Shown here: positions 47,901 through 57,600 of the stretch, one piece after another | How positions within the stretch are numbered: position 1 is the stretch's first letter | Layout: each line of letters begins with the position of its first letter | Origin: Nelumbo lutea | Lineage: Eukaryota; Streptophyta; Magnoliopsida; Proteales; Nelumbonaceae | DNA length: 64,000 nt | Assembly (NCBI GenBank): GCA_022828595.1 | Contig: JAKGHH010000008.1 | Coordinates: 9,777,228 to 9,841,227 of the forward strand | Reading direction: 5' to 3' | The notes under the pieces: generated by a model | Databases searched by the model: none | Told to the model about the DNA's origin: nothing | Seen by the model: only the letters and a program-made list of their open reading frames with translations | Translations under genes and position numbers: made by a program

Positions 47901-50783
47901 TGGGTTTGTAACTTCATGTTTTGTGCACTACCATATCATTATATTTATTTGTGATGCCAGGACTTGTGTGGATCAGTGCAAGAAGTCTGGATGCATTGGA
48001 GATGCATGTTTTGCAAGTTGTAATTCCTCTTCTGGTGGTATCTCCATCACTGGCCAATGGAGCATGCAAGAACCACTTTACCTGCGTTGGAAACAATGGG
48101 ATTGTCAAAGCGACTGTAGATATCACTGCATGGTTGAGAGAGAGAAAGAACGAGAAGTACTTGGTGCAAGACCTGTTAAATATCATGGAAAGTGGCCCTT
48201 CAGGCGTATTTTTGGGATTCAGGTTTGGTTTAATAAGTCATTGAGTTATTTCATATTTTGTGTTTCTCACCTAAGAAATAGAAACCATTAACTTACCCAT
48301 TTTTCAGGAGCCTGTTTCAGTTGTATTCTCTTTCTTCAATCTTGCTATGCATTTTCATGGCTGGCTATCCTTTCTCATCCTTCTGTACTACAAGTTGCCT
48401 CTAAGGTCTCAAAGTAGGAAGACCTATTATGAGTACACCGGCTTGTGGCATATTTATGGGTTCTTGGCAATGAACTCGTGGTTTTGGAGTGCTGTATTTC
48501 ATAGTCGGTGAGTTGATTGGTTTTCACCTTTATTTGTTATTTCTTAGTTTTATTTAAGACAAATGAGAAAGAAGGGCCGGATTCTAGATTGTCCTAGTGC
48601 AAACTCTCTATGTACAACTTGGTCTGACAATGTCCTTCTGATTGACAATACTTCCTTTCAGCTTTTCTAGATGCCAAACCATATATTTCTTTTCATAGAA
48701 ATTGCCACAGTAAGATAATTTTCCCTTTACTATATGTTTCTGTTTTACTTGTCTAATAGGACCACATCAGATAACTTTCTCTTTTTTGGTTGCATGGTGT
48801 TTTTCCATAAAATTTACAGTGATGTAGATCTAACAGAGAAGCTAGACTACTCATCTGCTGTGGCATTACTTGGATATACTCTTATTCTGGCCATACTACG
48901 GACTTTCAATGTGAGGGCTGAGGCTGCTAGAGTCATGGTTTCTGCTCCATTGATTGCATTTGTGACAACCCATATATTATATCTCAATTTCTACAAGCTT
49001 GACTATGGTAGGTTCTCTACTTTCAAGGATTTCAATTTATTGTGCTAGTCTTTCTGTCGTTGGTTAAGATTTCCATCTATTAAAACGTGCATAAACCACA
49101 AGATGATACTCCAATTGCTTGAACCAGTGCTTGGATATTAGTTTCTACATTTAAAATTGGATGGTTCCAGTCTTTCCAGATATTGTTATAGGTCAAAGCA
49201 AAAATTGAGTATCAAAGTGCACAAATGAGGTTCTATAAATTGGGGATTGGGTGGGGTGGAGGAACTACCTCTAGAAAACAACTAATCATGGTTTTTCTGG
49301 CAGAAAAACCAACATGTTTTTTGCACCATTTCAAAATCTTCCAGAAATCCCAGAATTTTCCATTGAGCATACTAGTCTTAGCTCTTTATTAGGTCTGGTT
49401 CGAACCTGAATCCTTAAAGAAGACTTGAGCAACACCTTAATGTAATACTAATATGACAATGTTGTTCATATAGGTACACAACCCAAAACAATGGGTTGGC
49501 TACATGAATCCTGTTTTTCCAGTCTGTTCTATTTAATGCTATGTCCGTTGTTAAATAATTGGCGCTTAAATAATTTCTTACTACCACCCATGTCCTTTTT
49601 GGTCTACCTCTTGTCCTTCAAGCCCCTTCAACTTGTAACAAATTACTTTTTCTTATGGGTGCTACTGATGGTCTTCTATGCACATGACCAAACCATCTTT
49701 GTCTACTTTCTCTCATTTTATCACCTATTGGATCTACTCCCGAGTCCCTGCAAATGACTTCATTATGATCCTATTCTTTCTAGTTTTTCCGCTCATCCAT
49801 CTCAGCATATGCATTTTTGCCACTCATTTTCTGGACTGGGTGTTTCTTGACTGCCCAACACTTTGCTCCATGCAACATAGGGTCTAGGTCTGGTTCTCCC
49901 ATAACACAGACCTGACTAATCCAACTGCCCTGGATTCTTAAAATAGCATAAGTTTATTCTTTATAAACTTTTGCTCTGAAGAGATGATAAATTGATAATA
50001 TCCCCCGTCCTTGCATATAAAGTTTTTGTTAATTAAATAATATCAAAATTTAGACCTCTCTCTTACATGTATCAATGCTTTGAAGTACCAAGAGAATGAT
50101 TCAAAGAACCAGGACTTCCAGTTAGGTAATTCATTAGTCTCGAGGTGAAACTTAAACCTCATGGGATATCATTTTCTTTAATGAAACATGGATTAAACTG
50201 AGGAAAAAGCGAAGAATGTTCATAAAATTAGGAGTAGATTTTTATGATTTAACAATTGCATAAAAAATTGAAGATGCGGAAAGTTGGTTAATATGTTGGT
50301 GCCTATAACCATCTCAAAGCGAGTATGCATAGGAGTTGTCAGTCAAGTGATTCTGGCATGGGATCATATATGAATCATGCTCAGGCTTAAACTTCTAATA
50401 TTAACATAGAACTGGATTTTTCTTTCTGATGAAAATATTAGTTTCCTCTTGCAGTTATTTTGATTCAAGGGTCTAATCTTTCAGTAAATCTTGCAGGATT
50501 AAACATGAAAGTGTGTATTTCTATGGGTGTAGTTCAGCTTCTCCTGTGGGCTGTTTGGGCTGGTCTCACTCACCATCCTTCACGTTGGAAATTATGGGTG
50601 GTTGTTGTAGGAGGTGGTCTTGCTATGCTTTTGGAGATCTATGATTTTCCTCCATACAAGGGATTTGTGGATGCTCATGCTCTATGGCATGCCACTACCA
50701 TCCCCCTTACCAATCTGTGGTGGAGCTTCATCAAGGATGACGCCAAGTTTAGGACTATGAACCTTGTCAAGAAGGTAAGATAA
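37388..50783 (+). CDS. PGAP3: PGAP3/PER1-like GPI-anchor lipid remodelling protein
   Basis: Five exons (37388-37482, 47961-48222, 48308-48507, 48820-49007, 50497-50783) join in frame to 343 codons, the usual length. PGAP3/PER1 proteins are ER/Golgi membrane proteins of the CREST superfamily that act in fatty-acid remodelling of GPI anchors. Residues 1-25 form a signal peptide (LVAFLVALSCFLGVLNASAG). A Cys-rich lumenal segment follows (C34, C38, C43, C48, C52), then QEPLYLRWKQWDCQSDCRYH and KYHGKWPFRRIFGIQEPVSV, both family hallmarks. About seven membrane segments begin near residue 122. CREST-type polar residues are visible: S123/S127, H134 and H136, DLTEKLD (189-195) and the HALWH pair H309/H313. 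The reading ends NLVKKVR-TAA. GTAAGA at the last codons could be a donor for a tiny extra exon, but the length argues against it. Intron 1 (about 10.5 kb) holds a LINE and a copia element, and intron 4 holds an RTE remnant. Confidence 0.93.
37817..41369 (-). mobile_element. 5'-truncated L1-type LINE in PGAP3 intron 1
   Basis: The element reads on the minus strand and is 3553 bp. Its 5' end (at 41369) falls in the linker after the endonuclease (ERRCGGPTPFRFENMW), so the gag-like ORF1 and the endonuclease are lost to 5' truncation. A reverse transcriptase follows (40917-39805: KAPGSDGF, LIPKKK, RPISLVNSLYKIIAKVLS, GIRQGDPLSPFLF, and the catalytic FADD). Next comes a zf-RVT region (about 38930-38690, AIPPRVGSFCWE and CVLC with H and C ligands), then an RNase H domain. 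The frame is broken: a TGA lies in frame between the 41559 and 40917 reading blocks, and frameshifts lie between about 39805 and 39021. The tail is a short TAA-rich 3' end at 37817-37835. It is non-autonomous and reads antisense to its host gene. Confidence 0.9.
37954..39021 (-). pseudogene. LINE ORF2 3' portion: zf-RVT and intact-looking RNase H
   Basis: This is the longest uninterrupted piece of the LINE (355 codons). The RNase H part starts near KSNFDGCSRGNPGQSG and keeps all four acidic positions of the D-E-D-D set: Asp in NFDGCS, Glu in LRAEIFAV, Asp in EGDSEVV and Asp in SLADGLAKQG. Upstream is the zf-RVT block. It is part of the truncated ORF2 and not a host gene. Confidence 0.85.
39805..41559 (-). 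pseudogene. LINE ORF2 5' portion: linker and reverse transcriptase, one nonsense codon
   Basis: Reading blocks 41559-40996 and 40917-39805 share one frame. They are separated by a TGA just after QKSWGK, where a Trp would be expected before LQEGDRN. The RT motifs are complete up to YLGL, where the frame is lost. The first roughly 60 codons of the 41559 block lie outside the element, in intron sequence beyond the duplication, and are not real coding sequence. Confidence 0.8.
41884..41944 (+). repeat. (AT)n(GA)n microsatellite at the copia insertion site
   Basis: About eleven AT units pass into about 19 GA units that abut the copia 5' LTR. The insertion evidently landed in or beside this simple repeat. 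Confidence 0.9.
41945..42154 (+). repeat. 5' LTR of the copia element, promoter region deleted
   Basis: The LTR is 210 bp against 270 bp for its partner. A block of about 69 bp, equivalent to 47194-47262 and including the TATATATAG box, is missing. Small T-tract insertions and several substitutions also separate the two LTRs, so the insertion is not recent. Confidence 0.88.
42155..42166 (+). other. Primer-binding site of the copia element
   Basis: TGGTATCAGAGT matches the complement of the initiator methionine tRNA 3' end (TGGTATCAGAGC) used by most plant copia elements, with one mismatch. Confidence 0.85.
42741..43520 (+). pseudogene. copia gag, frameshifted
   Basis: From the ATG at 42741 the frame reads a UBN2-type gag (MAVISFDGLNYLEWSRGIKL, WNQENSMVMSWLLVSMLPQV, EIWEQAKSTYSEQRHYAKIY, FAFLLGLNQS) and stops at 43314-43316. 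The sequence resumes in another frame with LGSKDLPSVQEVYALVQSEE to about 43520. A small deletion and a nonsense codon therefore split the gene. Gag would form the virus-like particle. Confidence 0.85.
43535..45450 (+). pseudogene. copia zinc knuckle, protease and integrase, disrupted
   Basis: A CX2CX4HX4C knuckle (CTHCQKTRHTKDTC) begins at 43535, and a TAG follows within about 35 codons. The aspartic protease core WIIDSGASNHMT is near 43906. The gag-pre-integrase region reads WHSRLGHISFESLK, then CQTCQLSKH. A TGA at 44438-44440 interrupts the frame before the integrase, which keeps its acidic positions in VYSDVWGP, FQSDNAKEYF and NGVAERKNR. Downstream of GYPSSQKGY (about 45080) the frame shifts and runs into stops. 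Confidence 0.85.
45519..47069 (+). pseudogene. copia reverse transcriptase and RNase H, one nonsense codon
   Basis: A single frame carries the copia RT (GCKWVFTVKHKADRTVERYK, DIKNAFLNGDLEEEVYM, LYGLKQSPWAW, catalytic VYVDDIVITG). It is interrupted by TAG at 46161-46163, then continues DLGPLRYFLGIEVARS and the RNase H (DADWAVVNDRKSTSGY, ARSSAEAEYRAMA, DNKAAINIAANP, HIEVDKHFIREKL). It ends with TGA at 47067-47069, inside the polypurine tract region. Confidence 0.88.
47077..47346 (+). repeat. 3' LTR of the copia element, complete
   Basis: This LTR retains CCCTATATATAG (about 47209-47220) as the likely TATA box, followed by a pyrimidine-rich R/U5 region of CTTCTCT repeats. It lies 615 bp before exon 2 of the PGAP3-like gene, in the sense orientation. 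Confidence 0.88.
49480..49890 (-). mobile_element. RTE-type LINE remnant in PGAP3 intron 4
   Basis: Read on the minus strand, the block ends in ATGTAGCCAACCCATTG, the degenerate form of the GTAGCCGACCCCA(T)N word found at RTE 3' ends. Upstream of that is CTTGAAGGACAAGAGGTAGA. It shares words with the plus-strand copy at 52510-52790 (the GACATG and TTGGACAATCAA/TTGGGCAGTCAA regions). It is heavily decayed. Confidence 0.5.
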
Positions 50784-51049
50784 CTAATATTGTTATGGCC
50801 TTGTAGGTTTCTGCTGGTCAACTGTTTCTAGAGGGAATGCCAAAGAAGGTAAAGCAAAGTATATTTTCCAAACGAAAACAAAAGAGCAAGATATCGATAC
50901 CATCATACTGATGTTGACTCGACCACTCACAACTTAATTGGTAGTGTGGATTTCTTTGTGCTTTGGAAGTTGGAACATTGAGGCTATTGTTTTTGATTGC
51001 GATGATTTGGGTGTTGGGATACTGATACATCATTATCATGCATGTTGAA

Positions 51050-51790
51050 TTAGTTTTCTTTACTCCCTTTGTTTGTAAGTGCAAATCTAAAGGTATTCAA
51101 AATATTCACCAGTTTCAGATTTGTATGTCTTTGCAACGATGGTTTTGAATACCTTTGTTTGGTCTCATTTGCACTTTAATGGCAATGCAAATTTTGCATC
51201 CCTCTACTTTTCTTCTCATACAAAGTGGGAAGTGGGAACCATATATCGTTTTTCTTCCCATTTTATTCCATGCAAACAAACAACTTTCCTAGTTCCTATT
51301 ATTTTCCCATGTATGTTGCCATGTTGGAGATCGTATACTTTTGCTACCAAATTTACTCCTCCCAAACAAACAACACTCCCATGCGTTTGGCTTAGTTTAT
51401 TTGGAAGTGCAAATGAATTGAATGAAAATTTACTTTGTTTTGTTTATTTGCAATGCAAATTGGATAAAATACAGCGTAAACAAAGTAAAAGCTAAAGCAA
51501 AAGTAGATCAGAATTTATGTTTATCTGATCTGTACTCCTATGCATTTATACTATCGCAAGTAAAATTGCATTGCAAACAAACAGAGAAATAGATACAAAT
51601 GAACTTTGTTTTGCAAATAAACAGAGACTAGGCTCAGTATGGAAAGTGTGCAAATACAAATACATACGGTGCAAAGCCTTGTATATTGTATTTTTAAACC
51701 TGTATTTGCATTATATATACCAAATAATGCAAAATACAAGGTTTTGCTCTGTACATACAAAATAATTCAAAATGCAAGGTTCATTTTTTT
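51050..51790. repeat. TGCAAAT-rich palindromic repeat, copy 3 (possibly two nested units)
   Basis: This block downstream of the PGAP3-like gene is dense in inverted GTGCAAAT/ATTTGCA words: TTGTTTGTAAGTGCAAATC near 51066, GGCAATGCAAATTTTGCATC near 51181 and TTTGGAAGTGCAAATGAATT near 51399. It is longer than the other copies and may contain one element inside another. Confidence 0.4.
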
Positions 51791-52509
51791 ATGAACACTC
51801 CTAACTCACCTATTCACAACCCACAAGAGAGTGGATATTCTGCTAACAAAACACAATCCAACACCCTTCCAACTTCACCTACTGTATCATGCACTCTAGT
51901 CTCATGATGAGATGTGTGGTATTAGATCATGTTGGTAGGGTGTTGGAATGCATTTTATTGGTAAGAGATCAAAACTCCCTATAAAGTGCTACAGATACAC
52001 ATTGGAAACAACCCCCCTCAATGACATTATACAAGTATGGGAGATATTCCCGATATACACTTATAGGTGTCTCGTGGGTAGGCATAAATAGTGTTATTGT
52101 GGGTAGCAGATCCAAATGCCTGATCCATACATAAAAGTAAATATATATACACGAATAAAAGGAAAAAATGGATTTACTGCCATCTAAACAATGTGCTAAG
52201 TGCTACACTGCTATCTCGCAAACAACACAGCCCCACACATTGGAAACATCTCCTTTATGTAAAGAAATCTAAGCAAAAATTGTGTAAATGTTCTACAGGC
52301 ATGGGTTTTCAGCCACACAACATCTGTTTATGAATTTAACATACATGTATAAGAGATATTTCAAATATATGGATGGAATGGCAAATCACAAAGCTTTTGC
52401 TTGAAACTTGCAAGAGACCTAGGCTCCTTCTCTATTAGTTCTTAAAACATTGATATTTTTGTATTTTTATTAAAGAAAAGAATAAGAAGATGAGAAAGAT
52501 TATTAAAAC

Positions 52510-52790
52510 AATTGTAAGGCAAGCTATGTTGTATGAAAAGAGTGTTGGACAATCAAAAAACATGTCCAAAATATGGGTGTGGTAAGAATGATAAGATAGA
52601 TGGGTGAAAAAACCATACAGATAAAATGAGGGAAAATAAATTAAGATGGTTTGGCCATGTGCACAGAAGACCACTAACATCATTATTTAGAAGTGATTTG
52701 TTACAAGTTGAAGGACTAGAAGGGTTAAGGGTGGATCAAAAAGGACATGGGAATAAGTAATAAAAAAAATGATTTAAGCACTCTCACTTA
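52510..52790 (+). mobile_element. RTE-type LINE remnant, C-terminal end
   Basis: The plus strand reads ENKLRWFGHVHRRPLTSLFR, then SDLLQVEGLEGLRVDQKGHG and NK before a stop. The LRWFGHVxRRP motif is the hallmark C-terminal sequence of RTE-clade LINE polyproteins in plants. Upstream reading is frame-broken (CWAIKKHVQKM-like block at 52520-52580). Confidence 0.6.
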
Positions 52791-52858
52791 TCAAAAGGGC
52801 AAAATAAATAAATAAATAAATACATAAGCATCCATAGTTTAAGATTGATCAACTGGTT

Positions 52859-52995
52859 GGTGCGTGGTGGCTCAGTTGGTACATCCATGGCTATGGCATT
52901 AGGATTTAGGAGATGCAGAATCTATTCCCACTGCCACCTTGGGGAGGGTTTATGGGATGGGGATAGGGCTACTCCCTCCTTGTGTAGCCCCTTTG
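52859..52995 (+). repeat. tRNA-derived SINE
   Basis: GTGGCTCAGTTGGTA near 52867 is an excellent RNA polymerase III A box (TRGCNNAGTNGG). AGAATCTATTCCCACTGCC, about 45 nt on, is a degenerate B box. The 3' part ends TCCTTGTGTAGCCCCTTTGG. Similar CTTGTGTAG ends occur alone near 6876 and 32521, so this is a small dispersed family. No clean tail or duplication was found. Confidence 0.6.
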
Positions 52996-53312
52996 GTAAA
53001 GGGTAAATTGCAGATTATTATTTATACTTCAGAGATAGTGGCAATTACCTCTTGAACTTTTATTTGCAACAAGACTTCTATGAGCTTTTAAATTCTCACA
53101 AAGAACCCTCTCTTATAAGTTTAGTGATGGAAGAAATTAATTTACCAAAATACCCATTCAAGAAGAAATGAAAGTTACAACAAAAAAAATCATGAAAACC
53201 TGGAAATGCAACAAGCATACATGCAATTAATATCAACTAAATCAATAACAAATGGAAATTGAAAAAATGTTAAAAATCATTAGAAAAAAAATTAGGGATT
53301 TAAAAAAGTTTA

Positions 53313-54022
53313 GGTGGTGTTTGGAACCAATGCCATTTTCATGAGAGGTGCTTTTTGTGAAAAGAGTGCTGCATTGGCATGCAGTATTTTTTTTTTTTTT
53401 TTTTCTATTTGGTACCATTGTTGTCACTACCACATAGGCATTTTTCAATGTCATGCTAACACATTGTTAGCATGTCCTTAGCGTATGTTTGGTTTCGTGG
53501 GAGTTTCTTGATAGACTTTTTTAGATACACTTGTTTGAAAAACGCTACTTTAAACGTTTTTTGCTTTTTTTATTTGATTGGATGTTTTATGATCATTTCA
53601 AGTAACACCCCATAAAGTTGTTTTCCACCTCAAGTAAAATGTGTCACATTAGCATTTCATTTCAAGAAATGATGAGGCATTTGGTGAAATATGAATTTTA
53701 CATTTCTCCAAATGCCCCATGCACATCAATCAAAGCATTTCAGTTTTTTAATATTCATTTGATAAATAGTAAAATCAAATAGTGGTTTCATATACAATAA
53801 ACAACAATGCCTATGTGATATTGATGTGGCATTATTTTTTCAATAAATGTCCACAAAACCAAACATATACTTAAACCCTACTTTTCATGATTTTTAAAAT
53901 GTAATTTTAGAAAACGGTTTTGGATAATGCATAACCAAACATCACAATATCTAAAAAACAGATAGATGTGAAGTTGATGTGGCACCATTTTTTTAAGAAT
54001 GACATCAGTTCCAAACACTTGC
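53313..54022. mobile_element. Outer Tourist-like MITE of a nested pair
   Basis: The left end GGTGGTGTTTGGAACCAATG is mirrored by GCAAGTGTTTGGAACTGATG read inward from the right. TTA flanks it at 53310-53312 and 54023-54025. Without the inner element its length is about 320 bp. It is non-coding. Confidence 0.75.
53481..53870. mobile_element. Inner Tourist-like MITE inserted in the outer one
   Basis: The ends are GCGTATGTTTGGTTTCGTGG and, from the right, GTATATGTTTGGTTTTGTGG, with TTA at 53478-53480 and 53871-53873. The body (390 bp) repeats AAATGCCNCAT and ATTTCA words in both orientations, which gives it foldback potential. Confidence 0.8.
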
Positions 54023-54153
54023 TTAAATATTTCCTTGTGAAAAACGCTTATTAAAGGGTTTTTGTTGGAATTTAAAAGTGTAGCAGATATTTGTCACAAA
54101 TGAATGTTGAGTGCAGAACCCGTTCCAACAACCATCATAGCCTTTGGAGTATC

Positions 54154-54315
54154 AGACCGGGATCTACTCGACACACATGGACTTCTCACAGGCGCATCCA
54201 CCGTGCATTAGGAACATCTTCCGTGAATAATTGCTTATAAATATGAGAAAAGTTCCGAATGCATGGTAGGATGTGTATATGACGCACACTGTATGAGGAG
54301 CAGATCGGGTCTCAG
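54154..54315. mobile_element. Foldback MITE upstream of the isochorismatase gene, copy 1
   Basis: The left arm (CAGACCGGGATCTACTCG, then CCGTGCATTAGGAACATCTT) pairs with the right arm (GAATGCATGGTAGGATGTG, then GAGGAGCAGATCGGGTCTCA). The element is an imperfect hairpin almost along its full length. It lies about 350 bp upstream of the ATG at 54667. Confidence 0.65.
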
Positions 54316-54387
54316 GAATATCTCCCAAGGCTGTCCGAATGGTTTTGTACTGACTGAAGCCGATCTCGGAAATTGGCACTGATGAGT

Positions 54388-54538
54388 GGATATGGTATGC
54401 TCCTCACAAATGGGCGCTTCACATGCACATCCACCGTGCATTACGAACATTTCCCGTGAATAATAATTAATAACTGCGGAAGATGTTCCTAATGCATGGT
54501 ATGATGTGCGCCAGTTGTGAGGAGCAGATCCGGTCTCG
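54388..54538. mobile_element. Foldback MITE upstream of the isochorismatase gene, copy 2
   Basis: This second copy has the arms GCTCCTCACAAATGGGCGC with CACCGTGCATTACGAACAT and, at the right, GAAGATGTTCCTAATGCATG with CGCCAGTTGTGAGGAGCAGA. It ends about 128 bp before the ATG, so it probably overlaps the promoter or leader. A partial relative is at 28624-28721. Confidence 0.65.
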
Positions 54539-54666
54539 TTGCAGAATCCTTATAATTGGCGCAAAGCATGTATGATTCTGTGGACTAACCCCTGTTTCAG
54601 GAGGGATTTTCAGGACTCAGGTGATAAGAACAGAGTGAGCGGAGAAAGCTGAGTGACTAATTGGCT

Positions 54667-57600
54667 ATGGCGGAGAAATGGAAGTCGACTGCCTTGCTGG
54701 TCATAGACATGCAGGTCTGATTTCCCTTCTATTGCTTTGCGTCCTGTTTTTGCAATTTTTTTTGGTAATTCCCAGCAAACGGGGGAAGAAAAAATAAAGA
54801 AGAGTAAAATATAGTGCATGTATGCTGACTGTTCATTCTCTCCTCATAGTAAACTATTTCACGTTCACTTACAATCTTTGCGTCGTTTTTTGATGGGCAA
54901 TCTTTGGTTGCTTGGTTTCTGTTTGTCGTTCTTTATTTTGCAGAAAGATTTTATTCTTCCAGGTGGTTTGATGCAAGTAGCCGGGGGTCAAGCCATAGTC
55001 CCTTCTGTTGTAAAGGCCGTTGAAGTTGCAAGACAGCGTGACATTCCTGTAATTTGGGTAACACCCCCCCCCCCCTCTCTCTCTCTGCGTTTTTTCTGGT
55101 TTCCTGGAAGTGAAAGATAAGCTTCTCTTTATGTTCCTGTAGAGAAAGTTGCCCCAGTTTGATTGGTAGAAGATATTTATTACTTTTGTTGAGCTTACTA
55201 ATCGAGGAAGAAAAACTGTGTTCTATTAAGCATCGGCTGTTCTCAATGGTAGTAGAGGATAGATAATAGTGCTTATTTGGATCATTACACATTTGTGTTG
55301 TTTGAAGCTCTCCACATTAATCAAATAATAGTCTTACCAGAGGAATTGAATTTAGGTCGTCCGTGAACATGACCCAATGGGAAGAGACGTCGAACTCTTC
55401 CGGCGTCACATGTATGGTGATGGAAAATTCGGACCTATTACCAAGGGAAGTGTGGGTTCCGAACTAGTTGACGGTCTTGTGATCAAAGAAGGGGATTATA
55501 AGTTGGTGAAGACGAGATTCAGTGCTTTCTTTGCTACACACCTTCATTCATTTCTTCAAGGCGCTGGAGTCAATAACTTGGTTATTACTGGTAAGAGAAA
55601 ATCCTAAATTTGGAGAGACATCTGTTGATATATTTAGTTCTTTTTATGATGTATATTCTATCGTGTTACATTGGTTTAAATTGCACAAAGTTGCAACTTA
55701 AAATCTTTATCTGTCTTTAGGGGTTCAGACCCCAAACTGTATCAGGCAGACTGTATTTGACGCAGTATCTTTAGATTACCAAACTGTTACTGTCATTGTT
55801 GATGCCACTGCTGCAGCTACATCTGAAGTGCATCTTGGTATGTTCTTTTCTATCATATGGAACGGTTGTTTGCATACTTATTTTGTTAGATCTTTGTTGT
55901 ATTTGGTTTTCCTACATGCCTACATTAATCTAACAACCTTCTCTAGTAGAAATGGTGAAACTGAAGAACATAATTAAGAAGAATCCCTTAATTTCAATAA
56001 TGTATTTCTCATTTCCCCTGCAGTAATGATATTTAAATGATTTCCTTGATCCTAGTCACCTTTGTTTTTACATGAGCTATGAAGACTATCTCATATCTCA
56101 TACTATCAGATGATGCGTTATAGGTCTGTCATCCAATGTTTTAATGAATGGTAGGTTCTGGCAGCAGTTAAGTTGGCCATTCTCTTGTATGTAGTGCAGG
56201 ACCTATAGAAGGCCCATGATATACCCATATCAAAAATCTGAAATTCCAGGAATATTAGAATCAAATAACACCATATAGGTGTTCCAGCAATGAAAAGTAT
56301 ACCCATCTTCTGAAGTAGGGCTTTTTGATGATGATATTACTTTATATGGATGGTATTTCCTTGTATCCCTTGTCATTAAGGTATTCTTGTTTATTCATTT
56401 TCCCTTGAACATTTGAGGCATATTTCTAGCACTTCTGTTGAATACGAGGTGGAAAGAATGCTCAACTGTTGGCAAATTTGTGAGTATCACAACACTTTCT
56501 TGTTCCAACTATATGGGGTCCTGAGGAGACCAGCACTTATGTTGAATACCAGCCCTATGAGGAGACAGCATACAACTCAATTCACCTGAAGTCAACAATT
56601 TACTTTTCCAACTATATGGGGCCAGCCCTCTGTCAAATTCTGAGCCCTCAAATCACTTATCACAACATCAACTGAAGTCCTTTTTGGCCTTTCCTAGACT
56701 TTTTAGAACTACCAACTTGCATCAGATAACTTCTAACAACATCTATGTGGCAACCACAATTACTAAAAGGTTCTGTTCTACCTGATATTGAAACATGTCT
56801 TGAGCATTTACTTTTCCCATTTCGAAGTTTTAATTCAGCCAGATGGTAAAGCAGCATATAAAGGTTGAACTGGTGGATCAATTAATCCACATAAATATTA
56901 CCTTTTGGAGATTCTTTGATGAATTGAAGAAGAAACTGATGACTTTTCATTCTTTCATTTTTACCATAGTCTCATGATCCCATATTTGAAGTGCTGAATA
57001 AGAAGAGGGATTAAAAGTATTCTTCTTTGAGAAAATATCACCTACATTTGTTGTTAAGTGAAGATATTTAATTTTGGGGGGAGGGGTTTGGGTTGGGTGC
57101 TTAAAAGATCCCCCTTGTAAATGGAAGCACTCATGTCACAATAGGTAAATAATACAAGTAGGGCAAAAAAAAAAAAAACATTGGATATAGCTAAGGAAAT
57201 TGGAGATAAAGTAGCAAAAAGAGGTCCCCTCTTACATATAAGGATATGAAACTAACACAAGTTTCTTTAGGTGTTGAAACTTGTGTTAGGTCAAATGAAA
57301 CATAATAGTTAGCTAAAATATACATCATAGTTATAAGCTAATTATAATAAGTTTTTTTTTTTTTTTTTTTTCTCATGATTAATACAAGTTAATAACATTC
57401 ATAAAGGAATGAAGTCCAATAGTACAGGTTTGATTCAGTAGTGTAGGCGTAGAAATATGTAATTGTAGATTTTAAACGTGCATTTGCTATTTTATTCTTC
57501 TCTGTACACGATAGTATCTTTATTTCTTTGAGATTTAATGGATATATTGTAACTGTGGAATTTCTAGCCTCATATTAGCCTTGCAGTCATAATTTATTTT

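Noticed and set aside
50772..50783. GTAAGA near the end of the PGAP3 frame as a real splice donor
   Set aside because: Reading through gives KKVR-stop and a 343-aa protein of normal length. No convincing last exon was seen downstream, although a tiny one cannot be excluded.
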